64,000 bases of DNA from the NCBI GenBank assembly GCA_951799445.1, contig OX637292.1:9923296-9987295 (forward strand), written 5' to 3'. The position numbers and the translations under genes were made by a program. Below are positions 1 through 13,559 of this stretch, one piece after another (within the stretch, counting starts at the first letter, position 1; each line of letters opens with the position of its first letter). The notes under the pieces are model-generated. The model made no database searches. It worked only from the letters and a program-made list of their open reading frames with translations, and had not been told where the DNA came from. Source of the DNA: Pseudisothecium myosuroides (Eukaryota; Streptophyta; Bryopsida; Hypnales; Lembophyllaceae).

Positions 1-633
1 ATGCCCTCAATATGACCATGGAAGAAAACTAAATACAGTGAAGCACAAGTCAGGGAGTGGCCATCTGATCTGACCATGCTAGCACTCCTAAAACTTATAA
101 GCAAAAATGTAATTTAGAGAGAGTCACCCTCAGAACATACCGGTAGTGGCAGTAATAATGGTCGTCACCTGAACCCTGGTCACCTTTATTCAAACTTAAA
201 TTCATGCCATAACATTGAAGGCTCAATTCAAGGCCATTCCTTGTCAATTTCGATCGCACATGAAATAAAAAAGTATTTCTGAGTACCCTATGAAGTAAAG
301 CATGATACTAAAAGTATCTCAAGAAAATTCTGTACAAATTTTGAATATTCTAGGTATGTTCTAAATCCAACACCTAATGCTAAATTAAGGTGGCGTCATA
401 ATTTTTGCATCATTGCAAATTGCATGAGTGTATCACCTGATTTGAATAATTATAAGAGTGGCCTCCCTTGATGCCGCATTCTTTTCCTTTCTCATGGCTT
501 GAATTAATGTACTGTACACAACACAGAATCTCTTCTCCATCCAGTAAGTTTCTCTCCTTACCAAGATCAAAGAGTACCAACTTGCCTTCAACAGACCAGT
601 TCCAATAGAAGTTGATAGTTAGGCAAGGAGGGT
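1..633. other. 3' flank of the PHS1 gene, no gene seen
   Basis: This stretch lies downstream of the minus-strand PHS1 stop codon at 634-636. It probably holds the 3' untranslated region and intergenic DNA. I see no sustained reading frame, RNA gene or repeat in it. Confidence 0.5.
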
Positions 634-3600
634 CTAAATATTTGGAGGAGGGGACAATGGAAGTGAAACTCCAGGATGTACCCTCCTTATATGCTGGTTA
701 ACAGCAACCAGGCTTAAGCCAGCAAGCTTATTGCATATCGGACAGTTCTGGCCAACAGGCCTGCGCTTTAGAAAACTCATTGATGCTTTTCCATGTAACT
801 TTCTATCCAGGTCCACCAGCGTCTGCCACCCACAGAAAATCATCAATTTTCTCCACTGTACTAATGATAGCACAATTAACCGCTCAATGCCCAAATAGTC
901 AAAAACGGCTTGCTTCCATATCTGTTGAAGTTGAAATAAATAATTTACAAAGATTCAACAACGGTAACAAAGTGCACCCATAGAATGAAGAAATCGTGAA
1001 CCCGACCTTTTGTAACTACACAAATACTTTTTGAAAGTTACTATAATCGACTATTAGCTCCGTAGTGGACTTTCTATTGTAAGACTGGGCACTTCAGGGT
1101 TTAACATGAAAAGTAAAATCTAAAGTAATAGTGTGGTGGGGAAGACATACCTTCATGAAGCCATCGTTTGGCTGGGTACGTCGATGAGCTGTTTTTAATA
1201 ATGACCATGCTTGTGCAAGACTATAATTCCTTCATGCACCAAATTCATATCCCATCAAAATAAGTCAGTAATGTTAAAATTATTCTTCTCTATCGTCTTA
1301 CTATCTTAGAAGTCCATAACATTACAGACCAATGCAATTGACATGGCTGAGTTCAACCATCTAACTGGGCCTTACTTGCGAAGCATGAGGTAGGCGAGCA
1401 CGACAGCGGCACTTCGGCTCTTCCCTTCAAAACAGTGCACCAAAATGATCTTCCCCTCTTTCTCAGCCTGTTCTATGAAAGAACACGCATCCTCAAAATG
1501 GGCTGCTATGTTTTCATCCTCCACATCCCTCACCTGCACCTCATCAATCCCAGCAATAATTCGTCAAATATTACAAAATATTTCCTGGGTGTCCAAACTC
1601 CGACTACACTCCGACTACGATCTATGAATTTATAAATGCAAAATGATTTATGATTCGTGAGAAGGTCTCCCTCCATGGTCAAGTAACGATACAAATGACT
1701 CTCCACAACACATCGGGGGGCTTCCGTACGGTCATTTTGATCATCGGGAGACCTTCTGTGAATCATGGGGAACGTGCTCTTTATAATGTTGTCTAAAAGC
1801 TCTTGAAGTTTTCATTTAAAAAAAAAAAAATTATAATTAAAAAGAACTGAACTAAAGGAGAACCAACGTAAACTTGAAAGGAAATAAATAACAAAAGTAA
1901 ATTGTACCGCAAGATTCTTGTAGGTGAACAAATCCGGAAAGTCACCCACATTTGCATCCTCAAGGTCAGAGGGGCAAAGACACAAGATGTGAGTAATACC
2001 CAGGTGTTGGAGCGTGTGTATTGACCTGCAGCAATATCATGTACTCTTAAATATCATATTAAGGCAGAAGTGGTCAGAACTTCAATCATGCACTTTAAGA
2101 GTTGAACCTCATCTTGCAAATTAGTTATCAGGGACCAAAGCCATACCAATTCCACAAATAGGATGTAAAACTCATAGGTCTGGCAAGAAAATAACAATCA
2201 TGTTGTATTTTCAAGTAACAACATCAACTTGGTGCGGTAACTCATAAATCAGAGAATATATAACCTCCGTTACAAAGAACCCATTAGATTGAGATATTTT
2301 CTTACGTTTAGTTAATAAGAATAACATTTGAATGGCCTTCACGTTCAATTAATTTAGTATAACATAAATGGTGTTAATGTTAGTGCGATGTAACTGTCCT
2401 TGGCATGAACCTGATAATATACTGGAAACTAATAACTCAACAATAACTTGAAATTAATTTGACATAATCTAAATACTAGCTTAATGCTTTATTAATGTTG
2501 ATCTAATGTTAATGTTATACATAAAATTATTCACTTCTTGTAGAAGAGTTCTTTTTAACTTGAAGAGAGCCCAAGTATCCAAAAAAGAATGCTCTCTCAA
2601 AGGATGAAGTGGCCAAACTCCCTGGCTCAAACAAAGGATGATGCCTTTTCTTAAAGCCTATAGTATAGGGATTTCAGTAGTGTTTGGGGTCTCATGTTAT
2701 TCTGTTATATGATGTTATGTATTAATGCTCTATTAGTATTAATGTTAATTAATATTCTACTAATATTCTATTAATATTGATCTATTAAAACATCCACGAA
2801 TTGTTAAATTAACATTAGTGTACCATTAATAACTTTGTGTATCTAATAGGGGTCTTTCGAGATAGTCATGAAGAGCAAATAGAGCTTCCAAATGCATGCA
2901 AGTTTGAAAATTTGGTAAGGTCAGACCTGGCTGCTAAGGCGCTGCCTATGTACAAGTTGGGAGAGATCACACAAGACGGCTTCTCTGTATCTGCTCCGTT
3001 TGAAATCATTGTCATCCGCTCCAAGATATGCTCCAACCTCACCTGAAAATGTCGACGTAATAAAAGTCACGGTTACATCTTTTATTCTACAGATTAAAAG
3101 GATCAAGCAGAGCGAAGGATTTAAAACCTGACACATTAGGAATGCGGCTCAAAGCTCTTTCAGCCTCTAGCACTAAGAAAATTCAAGGAACTTAGCCACT
3201 TGTTAGCATTTTCTAGCGGAGCAAGTCTAGCCATAGTAGATTGTTTCAAGAAATTTTAGATATCATGAAGAGATTGATCGGAGGAAGGCTATATAAGCAC
3301 GATTCAGTTCTTGGAGACCCTTCCCTGTTATCACTTGTACCTCCTTCTAAGACTTTTTAAAACATTAGTTTACAACCTTCCTAAAATTTCAATGAGACAA
3401 ATAATTCTTTTCCCATGATCGACTAAGTTATAGCCGTATACTCATCGCATATCTTCCTATAATTGAATGCTAATCTTACTGAAAGCCGGTTAGAACCTAA
3501 ATGCATGTAAAACTCACCTTAAGCTCGTAGCTATCAACCAGACTATGAGACCCACCCCCTTCCAAGAAGCCTGTTGTAAAACTGTGCTCTTTGCAAAGCT

Positions 3601-6600
3601 TCTGTCCTTCACTTCGCAGCTTCTCGTCCCACCATTCCAACTTTTTGCTCAACTCACAATCAATCTGAAAAAAAACACAGAAGAAAATGAGTGAAATTGC
3701 ACCAGGAATGAATGAATCATAACAAAAGAAAGTATTAAATAAATACAGTTAGTCACACAGATTTGCACTGCCATTTGCAGCGAAACAATTTTATTTTGTT
3801 TTATTTTCCTCAAAGTTAGTGCACTCAACCCCCTCTACAGACACATTGAAATTGCACATTCCCTATAAATCTTAAGAATGTATCATGCTGTATGCACATC
3901 TGATTGGATAACTTCCACGTGTCATGTTGTGAACACATGTGAGTGCATTTAGCAGGCCATTTATTCCCTACAGGCAGTGAAAAGAAAGACAAACCTTAGC
4001 AGTTTTATTAACGTCTTTAAGTTTGATAGTCATGCGCCCAGGGCTTCCCTTGCCATGCCAGTTCTCCCTTAATGGAGAAATTTTATTCGGCGAGTTCAAC
4101 CTTGGAGACGAGCCAGGTGATTTTCGCAGAGAACCAGGGCTAACTTTTAATATTGGAAATCGAGGGGACTTAACTCGGTTTGGGGTCGATTCAGAACCTC
4201 TTGGTATAGTCCCAGAGTTGTTAACCGAAGTCGAGTCAGTTAGTTGACTCTCCTGTGTGTCTTTAACAGCACAAGGCTGACCACCACAGAAGAATTCACA
4301 AGCTCAGTTTGAGTACTAATATGGGTTCCCCACTGTCTAAAAAAGAGGCTTGAAGGTGAGAAAATGAAATTCCCAAGTACATACACAACATCTAATGATT
4401 ATGACAAAGTATAGCAACAATAAAAACCTGCCCATGGTTTTACTCATATCGTGAGCAAAACTTCAAAACTCAATCATAAAGTATCCATAATTTTTCGGTT
4501 AGTATGTGGGAATATTTTCGAACTCATAGGTAAATATATAGCATTTAATGATCCAAGCATCTGAGAAGTCGACAAAGCCTAGCCACAATCTTACTAACCC
4601 TAAGAGAAAAAACTTTAAAACTGATTCATGTGGTATCCAAATAATACATTTCTAAGTGACAAAGTTATAATCCTGAAAATGGGATAAGTTTCACCAAAAA
4701 TTTGTCAGTTTAACAAACGAAAAAATATTCAGCAGCAGAAAGTCACGATCATGGGAGTCTTACCTCAGAAATTCTAACTGTGAGCACTGAATCTCTGACT
4801 GGACTGGATTCTTGTTTCTTCGACGTGTCTGATTGGTTGGACACATAGCCCATAAGCTCCCGTAAATTATGGTCCAGAGTGCGGAAGAGTTTGACCAAAA
4901 ACATCCTCAAAATTTGCATGTCACGAATGGCTCCTATAAGTCCTCTCTGAAACGCTCTTGTGACTTTCTGATGGTTGATGTCAGTAATGTCTGTTGGTTC
5001 ATTTTCAAATGGTGGTCCCATGAAGCCAAAGCTGATCTCTCTCAAAAGATTGGCAGCCGTCTCCTCATCATGAAGCAGGAGCTCAATCGTCTTGGAATAC
5101 ATTCGGCGGTCATGTTCCACCTTCATTCCTGGGGGACGACGTGCTACCCCTGAGTCAATGGCTACAAGCAAGCAACTGACCTCCTCCACTCCATCTTCTT
5201 TCTTTAACAGTGTCTCAGAGTCTTCCTGGATTAAAAGGTTCTGCGAAGACGACATTTTGTTAGTGAGGTCGATATCACCAGAATCCCTGAAGAACATCTC
5301 ACGTATTGGTTGAAATATATAAACATTGAACACATAAAAGTACCTTTAAGTTAGAGGATACCAAAACCTTTAGGGACCTAATCCCCGTTACCAATTCTTA
5401 CGTTGTACTAAGAACGTGCAATCATCGAGTGTGCAATTAGAGACGGTTGAGTATAAAGAGAAAACATAAAACATAACCTCACAAAAGTCCCTTCACGCTC
5501 ATTACCAACCACTTCAATGCTACTTCAATTGATTGATGGGATAGTACTGAAATGGTAGTATTTTAGCGCTATTCTGGTACTCTTTTATGAGCTATTTCAG
5601 TGTGCTTTAACGATCAGAATTTTTTTAAATGCTAGAAAGATATAAAAAGAACATTGAAATTGCAATAAAACGATGTCACTTCAATATTTACCACCAAAAC
5701 ACTATATAAGCTACACTGAGATAAAGTTTAGGCTATAAAAGGTGTTTAAGGTAAGATTTTTAAGTATTCAAAGTCCCAAATTTACGAATATGGTGTTTCA
5801 TCTTTTTGAAGCAAAATTAAAACTACTGATAATCAGTGATGACGGTCTTCTGAGATGATTCATGGTTTACATTAAAGTCGTATGAAGGAGAAATGCTCAC
5901 TTGTAATGAACGGGAATCCGCGGTTCCTACGTGACTGAGCTTGGGTGAGGGTGCTCGATGCACCTTAGACAACAATTCGGAATCCGCAGAGGTGGACAAT
6001 GCTGTGAAAGACTGCGTTCGCTTCTGTCTAAGGCTCACTGGCAGATTCGAAGGCGGACCCAGTTTGTCTACTCCATGAGGGACGTCTTCAGTGACAAGCA
6101 GGTTACCAGGATTCCCTCGCCAACCTGGAGCAGAAGCGATTTACCACAAACAAATTTCACATCAAAAAGCCTCAAATGAAGGCCAAAGAATATGAACACA
6201 TAAAAAATAAAAGATTAAAAACTCTAATTTGAAGACCTGTAATATAGAAAATCAATATTTAAAAGACAGACATATCATAGGATATGTAAATCTTTGAGAG
6301 ACATGTAAGAAAATCGGTCGAGGTACAGACCTAGAGAATGGCAAACCAGGCGATCTTCGTTCCTCAGAACCATATCTAGGACAAGCGTCCGGCCAAGCGC
6401 ACTAGCGGTTTTCACAGCCACTTTCTCAGGAGAGAAGGCTTGCTTGCTCTCTGCAAGTGGTTTGCCACGAATGAACCTGCATACGTCCATGTCAGGATAG
6501 TCTGCATGTATCCTCTAATTGCTATCAACTAAGCTGTTCAATTAATTTTAGGTCATCCATGATTTAATGGTCAACAAAAATAGCATGTCATATAATAAAT

Positions 6601-9270
6601 GAACTAATTTTGTTGTATAGTGTGCTTGTTTGAAGCTTAAGACAACCATCGACCATTGAAAGAGAGAAAAAGATAAGATGTTGAGTGAATAGTTTGTCAA
6701 TCAACAAGCGGTCAGTCAGCACAGTAAATGAACTATTACTAGGTGATGTTTCAAGCTTATCCATCAAAAGATACGCTAATACATGGTGTTTGAATTAACA
6801 TTAAACCTATGAAATAGGGTAACATAAACTAAATAGAATACATGCTGTAGTGAGATTAGACTGCCATATATTGAAAGCATCTTCAGGCATCTCAAGATAG
6901 GCACAAGATGAATTTTAGCCACACGTGGAACGACCTCCCGTGGCACTTTCAAAAACACAAGTAGCACATTGCACTGAAGAGGAGCGAAAAAGAACACACC
7001 CCATGATGATCATGCAGCGGCTGAGGCGCAAAGTTTCGAGTAGCTCCTCACAAGTCTGCAGGCCAATCTCATTATCCTCTGCTTCAGCAGTTTCTTGGAT
7101 AGATTGCACAGAATCTCGAATCTGTATCCACTCTGATGAGTTGCTGTGGATCGCTCTAGCCTGTATAATGAACGCAGTAATAATAAGAGGCCCGAGCATG
7201 ATAATCATCCATTCATCAGCATTGACAACTACAAGTTGCAGAAGCAATTACTCGAATAAATACAATAACGAATCCGCACCTTCTTTAAGTAGCACCTGCT
7301 GTTGTTATCCATCAAATCTCCAATAATCACTTAAAAGATTGAAAAAATTTCTATCCAATGCAAATCAGCTAACACGGCATGGAGCTTCACGACGCTACCT
7401 CCAGTAAATAGTTATCTGAATTGTTATCAGGGTAACAATTTATAGTTCATTAAGAGAGATGACAAAATGAAGAATTGGGGTCTGTAATAAATCACTAGAA
7501 CCTATTAGTAAGTATGTTTTCTATAAATACCAAATCTTGTTTATTTAAATTTCTATTAGCCTGTCTTCTAGTAAACCCAATGCTTCTACTCTATACTTCT
7601 TTAGAAATATGTTATATCCTAGTGACAGGTCGATCTGAGATTTTCTCCTCTGAAAAGAAAGCACATACTCTCCATTCACTTCCTTCCTATTTGAACAATA
7701 TGAAAAAAATTAATGAATGCAAAGAAACAAGGAACTGGCACTACATAAGCTTGTCCATGCTAAAAATCTGGTGGATTTCAGCACCTGTGGTGTTGCAACG
7801 CCTAAATGACGGGCTATTTCAATGCCCAAGCGCTCCGACTGGGTGGCCAGTCTAGAGGATCCAAACTTGAAAACTGCTGCAGATTCACTCTTGGTTTCAC
7901 TCTCCTGAGATCCATGATTTTCAGATTCTACATGACCGTTTCGAAACATCGCAAAATAGACCACTCCTCCTGAATTCACTGTTACCTGGAAAGGAGAAAG
8001 ACCAAATCAATTCTTCATAAAGGACCATATACCATTCTCTGACAACATACAAAACACTTGAATCTGCCAAAGAATCGCCTCTACTAGGGTTCGACAAATC
8101 TCTATTAAACATACACTCAGAAAATAGTTTAGTTTTGCAATACAATGCAAACAAAGTCTAAATACATCAAGAGTAATGTGTTACACCAACCAAAACCAGC
8201 TCTCTAAGAGATGCAAAAATCACCATTGCATGTCCTTTCAATTAATGGTTCATCATATAAGAGACAAGATCCTCGAACAAGGTTTTCAATGGTATTAGAC
8301 TGTTTCAGGAACTTGGTTTCAGGAACTTGGAACGACAAATTGGTTAAAATGGCAAAACTTCAAGAGATTGTCACTTTTCAGACGCTCGTCTTGAACCTCA
8401 GATCTACACTGAGTCCTGTTCTCAGTGGTTTGAGCACTTGACTTTTAATCACACCCAATTAACGAATTCGACCATCGTTATAAAGAACATCTGATCCATG
8501 ATTTATGGAGAGGTCTTCCTATGGTAACAGTGATCATATGAAGACCTTATGTATCGTGGAGAGGCCTCCGTCTGATTCACAAAGAGGGACCTGTCCATGA
8601 ATCATTGGAAAGGTCCTGATGATGATGTAGTCTAAAAATTCTGAAACAATCTAATTTTACTCTTTATTCTTAGCATTCAATACAAGTGTCCAAAAACAAC
8701 ACTAGCTAATTGATTTCAATCTTCATTTTATTTAGTACATCATACACTCTTTTGAACTCAAAAAGTTATAGACCAATTATCTAGAATCCACATACGTAGA
8801 AGGATATCACACTTTTGATGTTCCTATCTATGACAGCTCGTATTATTTAAGGAATGACTCGAAAGAGAATAACACACCTCAATAGAGCCTATAGAGTCTC
8901 GATTGTCGGAGCTTTCGTCTTCCTCGGATTGCACATGCTCTGTTCTGTGCACAGACAAGAGATTACTCCAGTCGAAGTCTTTAGCCAACACATCAAGCTC
9001 CACAGCGTTGCTGAGTCTTTCCTTCAACCTCAGTTCCTGCGGTACTTCGGCTTCACTCCCATCGCCTGACGAGACAACTTCAACATTCGCATCTTCTTCA
9101 ACTCCCTCCTGAGCTTGTGAACTGCCCCCTTCGTCTATTGAATATTTGCGATACTTGTTCAATGGAGAAGGTCGATAACTGCGACGCCGAGTTATTGAGA
9201 GCCAACCTGCCAAGTCTGCCAATGATGGCTCTTCTTGCGAAGCCTCCAGCAGCCACAATGCCTGCCCCAT
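634..9270 (-). CDS. PHS1: PHS1-type dual-specificity phosphatase with an N-terminal actin-fragmin-kinase-like domain
   Basis: Homologue of PROPYZAMIDE-HYPERSENSITIVE 1, which in Arabidopsis phosphorylates alpha-tubulin under osmotic stress and carries a MAPK-phosphatase-type domain. Thirteen exons whose phases all close: 8878-9270, 7785-7985, 7000-7160, 6331-6476, 5871-6124, 4764-5240, 3995-4252, 3518-3664, 2927-3042, 1908-2025, 1376-1533, 1151-1220, 634-822. They give 895 residues (Arabidopsis about 929). The kinase part shows the candidate ATP lysine K171 in VFKFGSSRLATQSERLG and D293 in RNEDRL, followed by GNLL. The phosphatase loop is HCFEGKSRS with nucleophile C791; the acid is probably D760 or D763. 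The C-terminus has a CPIC...H...H zinc-finger-like segment. The splice into exon 12 (acceptor at 1221) makes the segment after the P-loop slightly short. The start at 9270 is the first usable ATG before recognisable homology and is uncertain, because upstream exons may join in frame. Family call is very secure; the N-terminus is not. Confidence 0.9.
1640..1800. repeat. degenerate repeat in PHS1 intron, related to 8470-8640
   Basis: This intron segment has repeated GAGAGGTCTCC/GATTCATGG-like pieces ending in a TCTAAAA string. Similar pieces occur at about 8470-8640 in another intron of the same gene. The match is loose and judged by eye. Confidence 0.3.
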
Positions 9271-9300
9271 CGTTGTCAAAGTTCATTTCCAAATCACATT

Positions 9301-12300
9301 TCAAGAAGTCGTCACTAACCGAGTGATGACAAGTGTCCCTTTTTGGCCATTTAAAAATATAAAATTATGACCAGTAGTAACATGCCCATCCTCAGAAAAC
9401 TCTCCAATTGTAGCCCCTGAAGGACCGAGAAGCTCAAATCGAGCAGTGTCTTTCAGCACTTTCGAATAGGTAATATGTGAACTCTTTCAGCACTTTTGTT
9501 CAATTTTACATTATTTTTGACCCACATACAATTTTCTTCGTTGATTCTAGTGATATATAATTGACCCCATCTGAGTTACACTCTCCACAATATGATCGAT
9601 TGAATTGTTCATTGTAAAATCATGAATCCTCTGTTCTTTAGGGCTTCAATAGATTCTATAGTAACAGTCCCCAAGGTGGAAATCCTGTTACATGGTGTTA
9701 GGAGGCAAGAAACCTCACCAAAAATCACCGGAACTGAGTGGACGATAAGCCACTCCATTGAGTAGCTCCACAAATGTGTCTGATTCTTTATTGCTTTACA
9801 TCAGTGAGGCCATAAGGTGGAGTGGCTTATCGTCCACTTAAAAACTAAAGAAATTGCACCACTTGGCACTCAAGGCTTGGCTTCCATCAGTTTCACCTAC
9901 ATGCCGTGGCGTACGCTCAATATTAATATTTGCTACTCCTCTGAGAGAAGTTTTGACTAGAAAGCGTCACTTGAACGGATTTCCAGAATTCTGTAAGTTT
10001 TCTAAAGCTCACGGACAGCTGCAGACTTCATAGCTCATGCACAAACTGCAAAATGCATTGTGGCAACAAATGCAGAGCAAAATGTATCGTTTGAGCATAA
10101 GAGGGAGTGACTAACAGAGGGTGAAAAAGCTGATGACAGTGAAACTCCAAGTTCCAAGCATGCCTCCTCCAAAGCCAGTTTCAGCTCATTCGCAACCTCG
10201 CTCTCCTGTCCCACAAACAAAGTTGACAAGGCATTCAGTACGCTTCTAATATGACCGTCCTAATCACAGCAACATCACGCTTTACACTGTAAGTTAGAAC
10301 CAAAGGGACTTAAAACAGCAAACTCAGCAATGCCGCACTGTTTGCAATGCGGTGGAATATTTTTCAACGAAGGAATGTCACAAGTGAAACATATTTCCAC
10401 ACAAAGATCGCTTGACCATACTTAAAGACCCAGCATGCTCTAGGATTTGTTCCCTGCTCTGAAGACCATAGCTCCTGTCTATGAGACTCTTTGAAGATCC
10501 GCATTAATCACAAACTCTTCCAAGCGGAGCAAAATAGGGTCTGTGATAACTCCCGTTTAGGATTCACTCAAAATTTACTGCAAAGGGTCCCCTAGGAGTT
10601 GATCTTCATGAACGTTGGATTTTATAAATACACTAGGATCGGACTTGTCATTTTCCATATTCTTTAGAACGCCATGTTTTGTACAGCAAGCCTATTATAC
10701 TGATACCAAAGAGCCAAGCAGTATACATCTTTGCACGGAAATTGTGTTGCACAGAGAAGCTCAAATCTTTTTTTGAAATCTAGAATCCAAACTTAGCTTA
10801 ACAAATTGGATCTCAAATGTGTTCAGTGTAAATACAAATTTCACATCTTCACGTTTGCAGGTGTTGGCCTAAAAATATTACACATCAAACCAGAGGGAGC
10901 TTGCAATAATTTATTCAATTAGTATTTGGTTGAGAGGGAAAGGGTTATAACCCAAAACCCTGTATTACTACGCATAATATTGCTGTAATTGTGAGCCCTT
11001 TACTGAATCCCGAAAAGTACATTCTTGATTGAAGAGTAAAACTTAACATGAGTTTCGATAACCTTCTGAAGCCTCCTGGCTCTTGAAGATTATCTAGTCC
11101 ATACCAGAAAATTAGAATGGCCAAACAAGAACAGGCCGAAGTTCAGTACCTGACGGTAAAGCATGGTCGCCATTGCTACTCCTCTGCTACAATAGAAATA
11201 CGAAAAGTTTCATATCAATCACTTGCTCTGCATTGCTGTCCTGGACACATCCAAACCGCGATTGGAAAACTATACCACCTGAAAATGGCAAAGCTCTTCA
11301 AAATCTCAACAAGAATCCAGCAACTTCTAGCAATGATATCTTCCAGCGATGGTAACTTCTAGCAACCATATGTAGATACAATCAAAACCTACAGCTAAAT
11401 CAAATATGGCCACAAAGAGATTACAATGCTGTCTTGTTGAATAATTTCAACATGTGATTGAATAAGCACTTTTTTCATATGAACTTGTCATTGAATAAGC
11501 TTATTTCTAATACAGATATCTCAACCAAGGTAGAAAACCTAATCGCAATACGGAAATGCAACACTCAAAATCTTGCACATATTGATTTTGAGAATATTCC
11601 CCACCTCAACATCAAAACTCATAGTGACTGATTTTAGGTCATCTACATCAACAAGACTTCGAATCCTTCCATAACCTTTGCACCTGGTATCCAAAAAATG
11701 CATTCCCTGCTGCGCAGGAATCCCCTTTCACTTGCTGAGAAGAATATATTTAAAATTCTAATCACTCTTCTTATAATAACTATGCTCAAAGCTCAGATGT
11801 CGGAATTAATTGTCAGATAAGGTAAATTCAAAACTCTAAAGCAAAAACATCTACAGCTGCTGTATCCTTGTGCGATTCTGTCCATATATGCTTGTGCGTT
11901 TCTAGCCATGTCGTTGCATTTCCGTATTGCGATTAGGTTTTCTACCTTGGTTGAGATATCTGTATTAGAAATCACAAGTTCATATGAAAAAAATGAACAA
12001 GCATACATGGATAGAAAGGCACAAAGAGAATCTCAAGCACTGAGTACAAAAACAAGAACCTCAAATGATGATTAACCTTAATTGTCTAAACACATTTTTT
12101 CACATAAATAAACAAACATTCTAATCATTCTTATTATAATAACTACGCTCAAAGCTCAAATGTCGGAATTGATTGCCAGATAAGGTAAATTCAAAGCTCT
12201 AAAGCAAAACATCTACAGCTATGAAGAGAATACAAGCACTAAGTACAAAAACCAAGAACGTCAAATGATGTTTAACCATAATTGTCTAAACGAATATTTT

Positions 12301-12541
12301 CACATAATAAACAAACACTCCTCTCAAGCAATTCTAACTCAACTGTAGCCCTTGAAAGCAGACGGCCATGAATTTATGGCGTTGTACTCAAGAATTCAGA
12401 GTTCTAGGTAGCACGCTTGTCGTAGCCAGAAAGATGACCTCGTACCGATGGAGCAGTGAAGTCCAAATTGACAGAAACTTGCAACGTCGCTGGAATTTGG
12501 CTCGAAGCAGGCGGAGACATTGATAGAAACGAAACAAGCAT
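9301..12541 (-). CDS. hypothetical 122-residue protein in three exons, or N-terminal extension of PHS1
   Basis: I do not recognise this protein. Three exons fit GT-AG rules with phase 0 at each junction: 12446-12541 (starts MLVSFLSMSPP), 10116-10205 (ESEVANELKLALEEACLELG), and 9301-9483 (contains FELLGPSGATIGEFSEDGHV and ends LVITRLVTTS). The last two read like real protein: acidic amphipathic helix, then beta-strand-rich sequence. The acceptor of exon 3 lacks a good pyrimidine tract. The stop at 9301-9303 lies only 31 bases before the PHS1 ATG at 9270 on the same strand, too close for an ordinary separate plant gene. An alternative splice (donor after 9331, acceptor before 9261, a 69-base intron) would fuse it in frame to PHS1. 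It could also be an upstream ORF in the PHS1 leader, or partly false. Confidence 0.35.
9737..9838. repeat. short hairpin with 21-bp perfect arms
   Basis: The 21 bases at 9737-9757 (core GGACGATAAGCCACTCC) are exactly the reverse complement of 9818-9838, with a 60-base spacer. The hairpin sits in a putative intron between the upstream exons and PHS1. It could be a MITE remnant or a small-RNA precursor; nothing else supports either. Confidence 0.6.
11465..12003. repeat. inverted repeat with arms of about 95 bp
   Basis: The arm around 11470-11565 (contains CAACCAAGGTAGAAAACC and ends GGAAATGCAAC) recurs in reverse complement at about 11905-11995. The centre at 11640-11760 resembles 13020-13110, so this is part of a dispersed mobile repeat. 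It lies in the proposed first intron of the small upstream gene. Confidence 0.6.
11755..12325. repeat. direct repeats in a rearranged block
   Basis: A unit of about 100 bases at 11755-11855 (contains GCTCAAAGCTCAGATGTCGG) recurs at 12120-12220. A second unit beginning near 12027 (AGTACAAAAACAAGAACCTC) recurs at about 12240-12320. The two repeat types interleave, suggesting successive duplications. Confidence 0.6.
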
Positions 12542-12885
12542 CGCGGATTGACAACCCTAAGTACAGATCCAATGCGACTTCGGAAAATTTGATCCGAGCT
12601 TCGAATTTAGAAACTGGCGCACAGAAATTTCGCACGAGATTACTGAAGTTTGGAGTGCGAATTGGGGCAGCGCATTAAGAATCGCCGAGCTGGGGAGAGA
12701 TTGCAAATTTGAAAGCTGGGGAGATGAGAAGTTCATAATGGCGGGGGGCCGGGAAGAGTTGTGGCATCACGTGGCGCATTGTCATTGGAATTGGTCTCTG
12801 TCCACGTGGCCTCCCGTGGTGCTCCCTACATTATTGACTACAGTAGAACCGACCTCCCTAATCCAATACTTAAAGGAGCGGACCC

Positions 12886-13545
12886 ATTTCCGATCAGTAA
12901 GGTAGGTATCCCAAAACCGCCACTGAACTTAAAGCGCCATCTTCATTGTGTGTACATCTCCAAAATCAGTTATGTACCTCCGGGGAAGAAACACTTTTAG
13001 AACCAAACTTTGTTCCTTCATAACTTTTGCATACAGTATCCAAATGCTGCGTTCTTTGGTGCGTTGGAACCTCCTTTCCCTTGCCAATAAGAATATAGAA
13101 GAATTTGAATAGTCTAATAGTAGTAATTAGGCACAGGAGCAATTTGTGACGGTTTAAGGATACCTACCTTATTCCATTTTTGCAGTATAGCGTGCTGCAT
13201 TTCCGATCAGCTGTGCCGTAGGTGACTACTCACGTACAACAGGAGCAATAGAATGTTCTGAAGGTATAGATTGAAACCATGAAATGATCACAATATGTAC
13301 ATTGAAAGTCACAGACCGCTTTTGTAACCGGTCTATGGTTGGAAATTGGTTTGCCCACTGATCGGAAATGGGTCAAAGAGAATCTTCACGAAATTTTTTT
13401 ATAATAATTTCGTTCTTGAGCGAAAAAATGTCAAAAATTATGAAATCCTTCTTAAGCCTATCTCTCTACATGGAGAAATTTTCTCCTCAACCTCCCCAAG
13501 CTGCACATACGCTAAAGTGCTTAAGTGATCGGAAATGGGTGATCA
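12886..13545. repeat. nested short terminal-inverted-repeat cluster
   Basis: GACCCATTTCCGATCAGT at about 12883-12900 faces its reverse complement at about 13353-13373. Inside it, AAGGTAGGTATCC near 12899 faces GGATACCTACCTT near 13160. Further copies of the TCGGAAATG core occur near 13196 and 13530. No open reading frame in it resembles a transposase; it looks like nested non-autonomous elements. No clear target-site duplication was found. Confidence 0.55.
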
Positions 13546-13559
13546 TCTTGATACTTTCT

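Noticed and set aside
11580..11700. Minus-strand open piece starting MHFLDTRCKGYGRIRS
   Set aside because: Looks like protein at first, but the same DNA is repeated near 13020-13110, so it is part of a dispersed repeat.
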